DNA of 64,000 nt from DASYQD01 sp963837455 (lineage in GTDB: Bacteria > Acidobacteriota > Thermoanaerobaculia > Multivoradales > JAIOJS01), in the NCBI GenBank assembly GCA_963837455.1, contig CAWINM010000010.1, forward strand, positions 1 through 64,000, given 5' to 3'. A program made the position numbers and the translations under genes. The first letter of the stretch is position 1, and the number at the start of each line of letters is the position of its first letter. The notes beneath the pieces were generated by a model. It was not told where the DNA came from. It did not search any database and saw only the letters and a list, made by a program, of their open reading frames with translations. Positions 36,094-43,768 of this stretch are shown here, in pieces.

Positions 36094-36222
36094 CTCTCGA
36101 GGCCGGGCGCACCCCTGACGCCCGACAGCGGAGTGGTTGACGGTTCGAGAGCTCTCTCCTCCGACTCCCCCAGTCGGGTCTTCTAGGTTCGGGCCGGCGG
36201 CCGCCAACCGCCGGCCCTTTTT
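36094..36222 (+). ncRNA. Candidate structured small RNA with intrinsic terminator
   Basis: Between gcvH and the terminator the plus strand can form several nested helices. An outer helix pairs CTCTCGA (36094-36100) with TCGAGAG (36145-36151). It encloses the hairpin CGGGCG-N9-CGCCCG (36104-36124). Then come CCGACT-N5-AGTCGG (36161-36177) and finally the terminator stem (36191-36217) plus T5. No ORF with a ribosome site is present. A PHO-box-like site lies upstream. It could be a Pho-controlled sRNA of about 130-140 nt, or only an elaborate 3' UTR of gcvTH. No known RNA family is recognised. Confidence 0.4.
36191..36222 (+). terminator. Rho-independent terminator
   Basis: GGGCCGGCGG-CCGCCAA-CCGCCGGCCC followed by TTTTT is a perfect 10-bp GC stem, 7-nt loop and T tract. 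It is the clearest terminator in the window and ends the gcvTH transcript and/or the RNA candidate. Confidence 0.9.
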
Positions 36223-36300
36223 GCTGGCGCCTCGCAGGTCGTCGGCGGCCGTGGCGCTGCATCGACCTCGCCGGGCGGCGGGCGGCGCCGCCGCGCGCGG

Positions 36301-36699
36301 TCAACGCAGCAGCTGCTGCGCCCGCCAGCGCACGTAGCGCATGCTCATGATCGGGTAGCCGTGCCCGATCAGGTTGACGAGCGCGAGCGCGCCGGCCCAG
36401 CGGCCGTGGCCGAGGAGCCAGGCGGTCGCCGGCACCACCGAGCAGGCGAGCAGACCGGTGAGGTGCTTGGTCTCGATGCCGCGGGCGAAGCGCTCGAGCT
36501 GCTCGAGCCGCTGTCGGCGGTCGCCGGGCTGGCGCCGCAGGAAGGGTTCGTTACGCCCTCCGTGGCTGCCGCCGTTGAGGAAGCGGCGGGAGAACCACCC
36601 CACGCCGAGGCGCTGGTAGATGGCGAGCTCACGCCGGCGCACGCGCCACCAACGCGGGCTCAGGCGGTCGGCGAGGGCGTAGGCGAGCTCGTCGAGCAT
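36301..36699 (-). CDS. CrtO-like glycosyl-diaponeurosporenoate acyltransferase family protein
   Basis: A 132-aa membrane protein. WWRVRRRELAIYQRLGVGWF and RRFLNGGS at the start, FARGIETKHLTGLLACSVVP in the middle, and a final helix followed by LIGHGYPIMSMRYVRWRAQQ (the N/G-x-YP-x-M-x-x-RY-x-R-x-R signature) match the CrtO acyltransferase family. Such proteins acylate sugars on carotenoids or other glycolipids. It ends a minus-strand pair with a GT4 glycosyltransferase 16 bp upstream, so the two may make and acylate a glycolipid. Substrate is unknown. Confidence 0.75.
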   Translation of the reverse strand: MLDELAYALADRLSPRWWRVRRRELAIYQRLGVGWFSRRFLNGGSHGGRNEPFLRRQPGDRRQRLEQLERFARGIETKHLTGLLACSVVPATAWLLGHGRWAGALALVNLIGHGYPIMSMRYVRWRAQQLLR

Positions 36700-36715
36700 C
36701 CCTGGCGGGCTGCGA

Positions 36716-37957
36716 TCAGCGCAGCATGAGGCGCGCCAGGGCGGCCTTCTGGCCGAGCAGGTCCCACTCGGCGAGCAGCCGCCCCCGGGCGCGGTGGAGT
36801 CGTGGGCGCGGCGACGCTGCCGCACCCTGGCGGCCGCCGAGAACCCCGGCGTAGACGGCGACCAGACGCTCGGTGCAGCGGTCGAGGTCGTAGTGACGGG
36901 CCGTCCGGCCGGCGGCCTGCGACATCTCCGCGTGGCGCGCCGGCTCGAGCGCCGCCGCGAGCGCGGCGGCGAACGCCTCGGCGGGCGCGCCGGCGGGAAC
37001 CAGGATGCCGTTGTGGCGGTCGACGAGGTCGCGCGGCCCCGGCGCGTCGAGGGCGACGATGGGGCAGCCGGTGGCGGCGGCCTCGGCCAGCACCAGCCCC
37101 TGCGTGTCGGTGCAGGCGGTGAAGGCGAAGACGTCCATCGCCGCGTAGGCGTCCGCGAGCTCGTCGCCGTCGAGCCGGCCACAGCGAACGAGTCGCTCGC
37201 CCAGCCCGGCGCCGGTGAGCTGGCGCGCCACCTCCCCCTCGCTGCGGCCCTCGCCGACGAGCAGGAAACGGCCGCGCCGCGCGCGCAGGAAGTGGAGCAC
37301 GGCGTCGGTGAGGTAGCCGAGGTTCTTCTCCGGCACCAGCCGGCCGACGTGGCCGATCACCGGCTCGCCGGTGGCGAGGCCCCAGCGTTGGCGTCCCCGG
37401 CGGCGATCGCCGGCAGCGAAGCGCGCGACGTCGATGCCGGTGGGCACCACGGCGATGGTGGTCGCCACGCCCCGGCGGCGCAGCAACCGCGCGATGCTCG
37501 GCGTCGGTGCGATGACGAGGTCGCAGACGTTGGCGAACACCACCGGCAGCCGGCGGGCGAGGCGCCGCAGCAGCGGCCAGCCGGCGGGGACGAAGCGCTC
37601 CCATCGAGTGTGGCAGGTGAACACCACCGGCAATCCCTGGCCGCGCGCGAACCGCACCCCGGTGTCGCCGAGCATGAACGGGTGGTGGGTGTGGACGAGG
37701 TCGGGGACGAAGCCCTCCAACCGTCGTCGCAGCGCCGGCGAGCCGGGCAGCCGGTACGAGAAGCCGCGCAGCCCGATCGCCGGCAGCGACGGCACCCGCA
37801 CGGTGTGGGTCTCACCTGCCGTCGCGCGCGGGTCGCTGGGGGTCACCACCAGGCAGGCGTGGCCCGACCGCTCGAGCGCCGCCGCGGTGGAGGCGACCGA
37901 GCGCTCGACCCCGCCGAGCAGCGGCAGGTAAGTGTTGGTGAACATGGCGACGCGCAT
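36716..37957 (-). CDS. GT4-family glycosyltransferase
   Basis: A 413-aa GT-B fold enzyme. The N-terminal acceptor domain begins MRVAMFTNTYLPLLGGVERS (the GG loop), then DLVHTHHPFMLGDTGV and TCHTRWERFVP. The C-terminal donor domain has VIGHVGRLVPEKNLGYL and the E-x7-E motif region CTDTQGLVLAEAAATGCPIV. It resembles diacylglycerol or phosphatidylinositol glycosyl- and mannosyl-transferases. The start at 37957 matches the conserved N-terminus; the frame is open to 38242. It is divergent from another GT4 gene 184 bp away and adjacent to the CrtO-like acyltransferase. Confidence 0.9.
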   Translation of the reverse strand: MRVAMFTNTYLPLLGGVERSVASTAAALERSGHACLVVTPSDPRATAGETHTVRVPSLPAIGLRGFSYRLPGSPALRRRLEGFVPDLVHTHHPFMLGDTGVRFARGQGLPVVFTCHTRWERFVPAGWPLLRRLARRLPVVFANVCDLVIAPTPSIARLLRRRGVATTIAVVPTGIDVARFAAGDRRRGRQRWGLATGEPVIGHVGRLVPEKNLGYLTDAVLHFLRARRGRFLLVGEGRSEGEVARQLTGAGLGERLVRCGRLDGDELADAYAAMDVFAFTACTDTQGLVLAEAAATGCPIVALDAPGPRDLVDRHNGILVPAGAPAEAFAAALAAALEPARHAEMSQAAGRTARHYDLDRCTERLVAVYAGVLGGRQGAAASPRPRLHRARGRLLAEWDLLGQKAALARLMLR

Positions 37958-38141
37958 GCGGGGGGCGCCGTCGACGCGGCGATCGCACGGTAGCGGCGTG
38001 CCGGGCGACTCGCCGCGCCGTCGCTGTGACGTTCCGGTGGCAACCGCGGAGGCGTCGCGGTTTCGTCGAACCGACCCGCAAAGGTCACGCGAGCGCCACG
38101 GCCACCCGACATCCTCGCGCCGCGGCAGGGAGGAAACGAGC

Positions 38142-39194
38142 GTGCGCATCCTCATCGTCACCGACGCCTGGGACCCGCAGGTCAACGGCGTCGTTCGCAC
38201 CCTCAAGATGACCCGGCGCGAGCTCGTGGCGCTGGGGCACACGGTGGAGGTCCTGGAGCCGAGCTCGTTCGTCTCGGTGCCCTGCCCGACCTATCCCGAG
38301 ATCGCACTGGCGCTCACCACCCGCGCGGCGGTGCGGCGCCGCATCGACGCCCTTGCCCCCGACTGCCTGCACATCGCCACCGAGGGCCCGCTCGGCTGGC
38401 ATGCGCGCGCCGTCGCCCGCGAGCGCGGTTGGCCGCACACCAGCGCCTACCACACGCGCTTTCCCGAGTACCTGCACGCCCGCGCGCGGGTGCCGCTCGC
38501 CTGGAGCTACCGGCTGCTCGCGCGCTTCCACGCCCGCTCGGCGGCGGTGATGGTGCCGACGCCGGCGATCGCCGCCGACCTCGTGGCGCGCGGCTTCGCC
38601 GGCGTGCGGGTGTGGAGCCGTGGCGTCGACCTCGAGACCTTCGTGCCGCAGGGGGATCGCATCCCGACGACGGTGCGCCCGGTCTTCCTCTATGTCGGCC
38701 GGCTGGCGGTGGAGAAGAACGTCGAGGGCTTCCTCGACCTGGCGCTGCCGGGGGAGAAGTGGGTGGCCGGGCAGGGGCCGACGGCGGCGCGGCTGCGACA
38801 GGCGTACCCCGAAGTACGCTGGCTCGGCCTGCTGCAGGCGCCGCAGCTCGCCGCCCTCTACCGCAGCGCCGACGTGCTGGTGTTCCCCAGTCGCACCGAC
38901 ACCTTCGGCCTGGTGATGCTCGAGGCGCTCGCCTGCGGCACGCCGGTGGCTGCCTACCCGGTGCCCGGCCCCATCGACGTCATCGGCGACTCGGGGGCGG
39001 GAGCCCTCGACGACGACCTCGGCGCGGCCTGCCGGCGAGCGCTCGCGATCCCCCGCGAGCGCTCGCGCTGCCACGCCGAGACCTTTTCCTGGCGCGCGGC
39101 GACGGCGCAGTTCGCCTCCTACCTGCAGCCGGTCCCCGGGCCGCGACCCCACCGGAACACGCTCGTCGTCGCCGCCCTGCCCCCGGCCGTATAG
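38142..39194 (+). CDS. GT4-family glycosyltransferase (MgtA/SqdX-like)
   Basis: A 350-aa glycosyltransferase starting at GTG 38142 behind AGGGAGGAAACGAGC. The chain begins VRILIVTDAWDPQVNGVVRT, the characteristic start of the alpha-mannosyl/sulfoquinovosyl-lipid group. HIATEGPLGWHAR, SAYHTRFPEYLHARARVP, WSRGVDLETFVP, FLYVGRLAVEKNVEGFL and SRTDTFGLVMLEALACGTPV follow. These enzymes put a sugar on a lipid acceptor at the membrane. Together with the divergent glycosyltransferase and acyltransferase it suggests a glycolipid locus. Confidence 0.9.
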   Translation: MRILIVTDAWDPQVNGVVRTLKMTRRELVALGHTVEVLEPSSFVSVPCPTYPEIALALTTRAAVRRRIDALAPDCLHIATEGPLGWHARAVARERGWPHTSAYHTRFPEYLHARARVPLAWSYRLLARFHARSAAVMVPTPAIAADLVARGFAGVRVWSRGVDLETFVPQGDRIPTTVRPVFLYVGRLAVEKNVEGFLDLALPGEKWVAGQGPTAARLRQAYPEVRWLGLLQAPQLAALYRSADVLVFPSRTDTFGLVMLEALACGTPVAAYPVPGPIDVIGDSGAGALDDDLGAACRRALAIPRERSRCHAETFSWRAATAQFASYLQPVPGPRPHRNTLVVAALPPAV

Positions 39195-39333
39195 CTTGTC
39201 GACGACTCGCTGCAGGGAGGTTCGCTGCAGAGGGTGAGGCAGCGACGGCAATGCGGGACGGCGAGCTGCAACGGCGCATCCTCGACAGCGTCGAGTCGAC
39301 GCTGGGGGTGCGCGCTCCTGCTGGAGTCTTCGT

Positions 39334-40416
39334 CTAGCGCTTCTGGCCGAGGATCTGCTCGAAGAAATCGAGCGCCCGCGGGTCGTCCGACTGGCCGAGC
39401 CAGAAGAGGGCTTGGCGGCGCACCTCGGTCGGGTGGTGCTCGCGGGCGACGCGCATGAGCAGGGGCACGCCCTCGCCGTCGTGGAGCTGGCTCAAGGCGA
39501 ACACCGCCTGCTCGCGCACCTGCGACGAGGGGTCGTCGCCGAGGCGGGCGAGGAGGAACGTGGCGGCGTCGGGCGCGCCCGACTGGGCGAGCCAGAAGAG
39601 CGCCTGGCCGCGCACGTGGGGGCTGTCGTCGTGGCGCGCCACCTCGACGATGGCCGCCGCCGCCGCCGCCGCGCCGTTCTGCGACAGTGCGAAGACGGCC
39701 TTCTCGCGGATGTCGGGCGACGGATCGTGGCGACTGACGCCGGCGAGGAAGCGCACCCCGGCCTCGCCGCGGGCCCGGCCGATCCAGAACAGCGCCTGCT
39801 CGCGCCGCCGCTCGGGCCGGCCCGCGGCGGCGAGCCGCAGCAGCGCACCGTCGGCCGCGGGATCGTCGTGGTAGGCGAGGGCGGCAAGCGCTCCGTCGCC
39901 ATCGTGTCGCGTCTCCCCGCGGGCGGCGAGATCGGCGAGCAGCGAGACGCTGTCGCCGGCGCTCACGCCACCGAGGTGGACGAGGGGGAGGCCGCCGGGG
40001 TCGATGGCGCAGCTCTCGCTCACTCCCAACACGCGATCGACCGCGCCGCCGCTCCAGCGGGCGAGCACCCGCAGGTTGCCGCCGGAAGGGGGCACGAGGT
40101 CGCTCCTGCTGCTGCCCCAACCGGTCTCGTCGCCGGCCAGGTGACAGACCCGCCGGTCGCGGCCGGGGAGGCCCTCGAAGCAGCAGGAATCGCCGAGGGT
40201 GGGAACCGCCGGCACCTCCCAGGCGAACCACAGCGGGCCTCGAGCCGAGCCGCCGAGACGCGCGAGGTTGGCGGCCAGCGGTCCGCGCACCGTCTCCTCG
40301 CGGACGCTGCCGTCGGCTGCCGCGGTGGACGCCGTGGCGGCGGCGGGAGCGAGGACGATGCCGACGAGGGAGGCGGCGGCGATGCCGCGGCGAACGAGCA
40401 CGGGTGCGTGACGCAT
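39334..40416 (-). CDS. Exported HEAT-repeat protein
   Basis: A 360-aa protein with a signal peptide (residues 1-29, cleavage near ATA). The last ~200 residues hold five or six HEAT/PBS-lyase-type repeats of about 31 aa, such as DPSPDIREKAVFALSQNGAA, DDSPHVRGQALFWLAQSGAP and HPTEVRRQALFWLGQSDDP. Residues 30-150 are a non-repeat domain with four Cys (CCFEGLPGRDRRVC and SCAIDP). The start at 40416 follows GAGGAGGAAACGGCG. It is the last gene of the sigma/anti-sigma/HEAT/HEAT operon, 13 bp after the larger HEAT gene. It is likely a periplasmic binding scaffold. Confidence 0.75.
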   Translation of the reverse strand: MRHAPVLVRRGIAAASLVGIVLAPAAATASTAAADGSVREETVRGPLAANLARLGGSARGPLWFAWEVPAVPTLGDSCCFEGLPGRDRRVCHLAGDETGWGSSRSDLVPPSGGNLRVLARWSGGAVDRVLGVSESCAIDPGGLPLVHLGGVSAGDSVSLLADLAARGETRHDGDGALAALAYHDDPAADGALLRLAAAGRPERRREQALFWIGRARGEAGVRFLAGVSRHDPSPDIREKAVFALSQNGAAAAAAAIVEVARHDDSPHVRGQALFWLAQSGAPDAATFLLARLGDDPSSQVREQAVFALSQLHDGEGVPLLMRVAREHHPTEVRRQALFWLGQSDDPRALDFFEQILGQKR

Positions 40417-40429
40417 CGCCGTTTCCTCC

Positions 40430-42055
40430 TCACTGCTCGAGCATCTCGAGCAGCAGCTCGTTGGCTTCGGGCGAGTCCATCTGCGAGAGCTTCTGCACGA
40501 TGTCGCGCTTGAGCTCGGGGTCCTTCTCGCTGCGGAACAGGGCGATGAGGTCGTGGGCATCGCCGCACACGAACAGCGCCGCGATCACCGCCCGCCGGGT
40601 GGCGGCGTCGCCGTTGGCGGTGTAGATCTGGCTCAGCGCCGGGCCGCCGCCGGCGACACCCAGCGACTGGATCGCCGCCCGCCGCAGCTCGAGGTCGCGC
40701 TCGCCGCGCGCCGCTGCGGACAGGCCCTCGACGTCACCCGCCACGCCCATCGCCTGGAGGATGGTGCGCCGCACCTCGCCCGCCGTCTCGCTGTGGTAGA
40801 GGTCGTGCAGCTCGCGCGTGGCGTTCATGGCGCCGAGCTGCTGGATGGCCCGCCGGCGCAGGTCGGGGTCCTTCTCCTCGCGGGCGATGGCGACTACCTC
40901 CTGGTCGGCGTCGGCGACCAGGAAGGCGCCGAGGACGGCGCGCTTGACGTCGACGTCCTGGCTCTGGTGGTAGAGGTCGGCGAGGGTGGGGATCGATGGG
41001 CGACCGGCGACCCCCAGCCCCTGGATCGCCGCCCGGCGAACCTCGGGATCGCGCTCGCTGCGCGCCGCCTGGGCGAGCCCGGCGACGTCACCCGCCACGC
41101 CCATCGCCTGGAGGATGGTGCGCCGTAGCTCGCCGGCCGTCTCGCTGGCGTAGAGCGCGTGCAGCTCGCCGGTGGCGTCCATCGCGCCGAGCTGCTGGAT
41201 GGCCCTGCGGCGCAGGTCGGAGTCCTTCTCTTCGCGGGCGATGGCGAGCACCTGCTGGTCGGCGCCGGCGACCAGGAAGGCCTCGAGGACGGCGCGCTTG
41301 ACGTTGGCGTCCTGACTCTGCTGGTAGAGGCTGGTGAGGGTGATGATCGAGCCGCGGCCGCCGCCGACTCCCAGCATGTGGATCGCCTCGCGCTGCAGCG
41401 CCGGCTGGCGCTTGCCGGTCGCCACCTCGGCGAGCAGCTGGCGGGCCTGCGCCGAGTCGCTCTGGCTGAGCACGAACAGCGCCTGCTTCTTGAGGGGCAG
41501 CGAGGAGTTGCCGTCGAGGAAGCGCTCGAGCACGGGCACGGCGCGCTGGGAGTCGACCTGCATGAGGCCGTTGAGCGCGTAGAGCTTGAGCTCCTCGTTG
41601 TCGCCGCTGCCGGCGGGCGGCGCGGCCTGGGGGCCGCGCATCTCGAGCTCGAGCACCTGGGCGTCGTCGAGCCAGCTGCTCTTCGGATAGCTCGCGCGCA
41701 GCTCGCGCAGCGCCGCCAGCGACTCCCCCTGGCGGCCGTCCTTGGCGAGCGCGTAGGCCTGCCAGTAGAGCGCGGCGTCGGCGTCGGTTCCCTTGGCGGC
41801 GGCGACGCGCGCGAAGCTCGTCGCCGCCTGCTTCCAGTTGCCGGCGTCGAGGGCGTGCTGCCCGTCGCGGTAGTCGGCGCCGTGGCCGCCGCCACCACCC
41901 TCCTCGTCGAGCCAGGGGGCGAGCGTCCACGCGGCCGCGGTGGGACCGAGAGGGGAGAGGTCGGCGGCAGCGAGCACGGCCGGCGCCAGCAGCAGGGCGG
42001 TGGCGAGAAGGTGGCGCGAGAGGCCACGCAGCTTGGGACGAGGGGAGGGTGTCAT
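40430..42055 (-). CDS. Exported HEAT-repeat protein with N-terminal TPR-like region
   Basis: A 541-aa protein with a signal peptide (LLATALLLAPAVLAAADLSP). Residues 45-130 are TPR-like (GQHALDAGNWKQAATSFARV, ADAALYWQAYALAKDGR). Residues 150-540 are HEAT repeats, among them a near-perfect tandem duplication of 118 aa (see repeat entry). The start at 42055 follows GGAGTGGAACCG; a GTG 9 bp upstream is possible. It lies 15 bp after the anti-sigma-like gene. The family often accompanies ECF sigma factors, but its function is unknown. Confidence 0.75.
   Translation of the reverse strand: MTPSPRPKLRGLSRHLLATALLLAPAVLAAADLSPLGPTAAAWTLAPWLDEEGGGGGHGADYRDGQHALDAGNWKQAATSFARVAAAKGTDADAALYWQAYALAKDGRQGESLAALRELRASYPKSSWLDDAQVLELEMRGPQAAPPAGSGDNEELKLYALNGLMQVDSQRAVPVLERFLDGNSSLPLKKQALFVLSQSDSAQARQLLAEVATGKRQPALQREAIHMLGVGGGRGSIITLTSLYQQSQDANVKRAVLEAFLVAGADQQVLAIAREEKDSDLRRRAIQQLGAMDATGELHALYASETAGELRRTILQAMGVAGDVAGLAQAARSERDPEVRRAAIQGLGVAGRPSIPTLADLYHQSQDVDVKRAVLGAFLVADADQEVVAIAREEKDPDLRRRAIQQLGAMNATRELHDLYHSETAGEVRRTILQAMGVAGDVEGLSAAARGERDLELRRAAIQSLGVAGGGPALSQIYTANGDAATRRAVIAALFVCGDAHDLIALFRSEKDPELKRDIVQKLSQMDSPEANELLLEMLEQ
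40688..41396 (-). repeat. Tandem duplication of a 354-bp unit inside the HEAT gene
   Basis: Two adjacent copies are offset by exactly 354 bp (118 codons). For example, CCATCGCCTGGAGGATGG occurs at 40747 and again at 41101. The protein copies share AIQQLGAM, REEKD-x-DLRRRAIQ and RRTILQAMGVAGDV with few changes, far closer to each other than to the flanking repeats. This points to a recent internal duplication. Confidence 0.8.
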
Positions 42056-42070
42056 CGGTTCCACTCCGGG

Positions 42071-42871
42071 TCAGGCGTTGGGTCGCGGTGGTGGTGGCGC
42101 GCCCGTGCGCAACGAGCGCGTGAGGAGCCCGGAGGCCACCCGGGCTTTGAACAGCAGCCCCTGCGACTCGATCCGCCGGCGCAGGAAGTCGAGCTCGCCG
42201 GGGTCGGGGTCGCTGGGCAGGTGGGCGAGCTCGAGCAGCACCGGCTCGATGGCGCCGAGCAGCGACGCCACCCCTTCGCGGCCGCCGCGCTCGGCGGCGG
42301 CGCGATAGACGCGGTTGGCGGCGAGCAGCTCGCGCGCCTGCTGGCACTCGGCGGCGAGCTCGCCCGACGGCGCGGCGTTGGCGAGCTCGGTGAACAGTCG
42401 CTGCGAGCGATCGAGGTGCTGGGCGAGGGTCTCGACGAGGATCCGCTGGCGAGCCTCGGCGGAGAGCGGGCGGGACGGCGTCGCCCCGCCGGGGGGGACC
42501 AGCCGCCCCGCCAGGAAGCCGACCGCGAGCAGGAGCGCGGCGGCGGCCGCGCTGGGCAGCCACCGCCGCGCCGGGGCGAGGCGGCCGCCCCAGCGCGCGG
42601 CGGCGCGCCAATTGGCGAAGAGCGGCGCCGGCCGCAGCCGGGGCGCCAGCCGCAACCACAGCTCCGCACCGTAGCTCGCCGGCAGCTCGGGGATGTCCCA
42701 CTCGTCGACGGCGGCGAGCAGCGCCACCAGCGCGTCGTAGCGGCGCCGCGCCGCCGGCGAGGCGGCGAGGCGGGCGGCGATCGCCGCCGGGTCGCTCGCC
42801 TCGCCGTAGTGGAAGAGGATCAGCTCCTCGTCACTCGGTTCGCCGCTGGGGCGCTCGGGAGGGCCGCTCAT
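42071..42871 (-). CDS. Anti-sigma-factor-like membrane protein
   Basis: A 266-aa protein overlapping the ECF sigma gene by 4 bp (ATGA). The cytoplasmic N-terminus (residues 10-100) has an acidic start (SDEELILFHYGEAS) and a PAAIAARLAASPAARRRYDA helix, reminiscent of anti-sigma N-domains but without the zinc-binding HxxxCxxC. One membrane helix is at about 110-128 (LPSAAAAALLLAVGFLAGRL). The rest is an extracytoplasmic helical domain. Position and topology make it the likely partner that holds the sigma factor at the membrane. Confidence 0.65.
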   Translation of the reverse strand: MSGPPERPSGEPSDEELILFHYGEASDPAAIAARLAASPAARRRYDALVALLAAVDEWDIPELPASYGAELWLRLAPRLRPAPLFANWRAAARWGGRLAPARRWLPSAAAAALLLAVGFLAGRLVPPGGATPSRPLSAEARQRILVETLAQHLDRSQRLFTELANAAPSGELAAECQQARELLAANRVYRAAAERGGREGVASLLGAIEPVLLELAHLPSDPDPGELDFLRRRIESQGLLFKARVASGLLTRSLRTGAPPPPRPNA

Positions 42872-43443
42872 CGTGCCTCCGCGACGAACGGCGCCAGCGC
42901 TCGGCGCAGCTTGCGCACGGCACGGAAGACCGCCTGCCGGCTGGCGCTCGCGCGGAGCCCGAGCGTCTCGGCGATCTCCTCGGTGCGGCGCCCCTCGTAG
43001 TGGCGCAGCACGAAGGCGGCCCGCTCGATCGGTGTCAGCCCGCCCATGGCGCGCGCGAGCGCGTGGCGCAGGTCGCCGCCGCTGGCGAGGCGCTCCGGGC
43101 CCGGGTCGGAGGAGGGCATGGGATCGGGGCCACCGGCGTCGCTCTCGTAGCCGACCTCCCGCCGTACCCGGCGTTGCCGCATGTGGTCGAGCGCGGCATT
43201 GGTGGCGATGCGGCGGATCCAGGTGGCGAGCTGGGCGCGACCGTCGAAGCGATGCAGGGCACGGTGGGCTTTCATGAAGGTCTCCTGCACGACGTCCTCG
43301 GCGCTGGCCCGCTCTCCGGTGAGGCGGTAGGCGAGCTGGAACACCATCCGCCCGTGGCGCTCCACCAGGATCCGGAAGGCGTCGTCGTCACCGGCCGCCG
43401 CCTCCGCCACGAGCTCCAGCTCGCCCTCCTCCATCCACCCCAT
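42868..43443 (-). CDS. ECF RNA polymerase sigma factor
   Basis: A 191-aa sigma-70 family ECF factor. Region 2 reads DDDAFRILVERHGRMVFQLA, ASAEDVVQETFMKAHRALHR and ATWIRRIATNAALDHMR. Region 4 reads LTPIERAAFVLRHYEGRRTE followed by EIAETLGLRASASRQAVFRA. The start at 43443 gives MGWMEEGE (a second Met at 43434). It is followed by the anti-sigma-like gene with a 4-bp overlap and two exported HEAT proteins, forming a four-gene operon. The divergent neighbour is pstS, with a PHO-box-like site between them. Confidence 0.92.
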   Translation of the reverse strand: MGWMEEGELELVAEAAAGDDDAFRILVERHGRMVFQLAYRLTGERASAEDVVQETFMKAHRALHRFDGRAQLATWIRRIATNAALDHMRQRRVRREVGYESDAGGPDPMPSSDPGPERLASGGDLRHALARAMGGLTPIERAAFVLRHYEGRRTEEIAETLGLRASASRQAVFRAVRKLRRALAPFVAEAR

Positions 43444-43564
43444 TAGACGACGTGGCGGGGATTCCGTTAGGCGTCGCGTGCGGGCAGCGGTGCGACGTCG
43501 CGCCGAATGGTCGGCTCCCGCCTGTCGGGTTCCCCGGGAGGGCTGTCGAGACCACGCTTGGGGG
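43444..43564. other. Upstream region of the ECF sigma operon
   Basis: GC-rich with no ORF of merit. It should hold the sigma operon promoter; no convincing -35/-10 or repeated ECF-type motif was found by eye. Confidence 0.3.
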
Positions 43565-43582
43565 GTTACAGACCTGTGACAC
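43565..43582. promoter_or_regulatory. PHO-box-like direct repeat upstream of pstS
   Basis: GTTACAG-ACCT-GTGACAC (minus strand GTGTCAC-AGGT-CTGTAAC): two 7-bp half-sites with a 4-bp spacer, as in PHO boxes. It lies 187-204 bp before the pstS start. A lone CTGTAAC at 43653-43659 is closer to the gene. Binding by a PhoB-type regulator is the expected role upstream of pst, though no phoB is in the window. Confidence 0.6.
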
Positions 43583-43768
43583 GCCGTCGCGACAGGCCGG
43601 CCGCGAGAGAGGATCGGCCCCGGTTCCACGCGACGTGCGGAGACCGCCCGCCCGCTGTAACACCGCCGCCATACGGCTCCGCGAGAGTCGCGCTTCGTGG
43701 CGACGGCGCGTGCCGGCGTCAGGCGTTCGAGTGCCATCCCAACGACGCGGGAAGAGGAGATCGAAGCG

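Noticed and set aside
38026..38044. PHO-box candidate between the glycosyltransferases
   Set aside because: The second half reads GTGGC rather than GTNAC; one core only.
39251..39337. Short ORF (28 codons) after the second glycosyltransferase
   Set aside because: No ribosome site, overlaps the HEAT gene end, and no recognisable pattern.
40688..41396. CRISPR-like repeats
   Set aside because: The repeated units are 354 bp, coding, and adjacent without spacers; this is a protein-repeat duplication. No CRISPR array was seen anywhere in the window.
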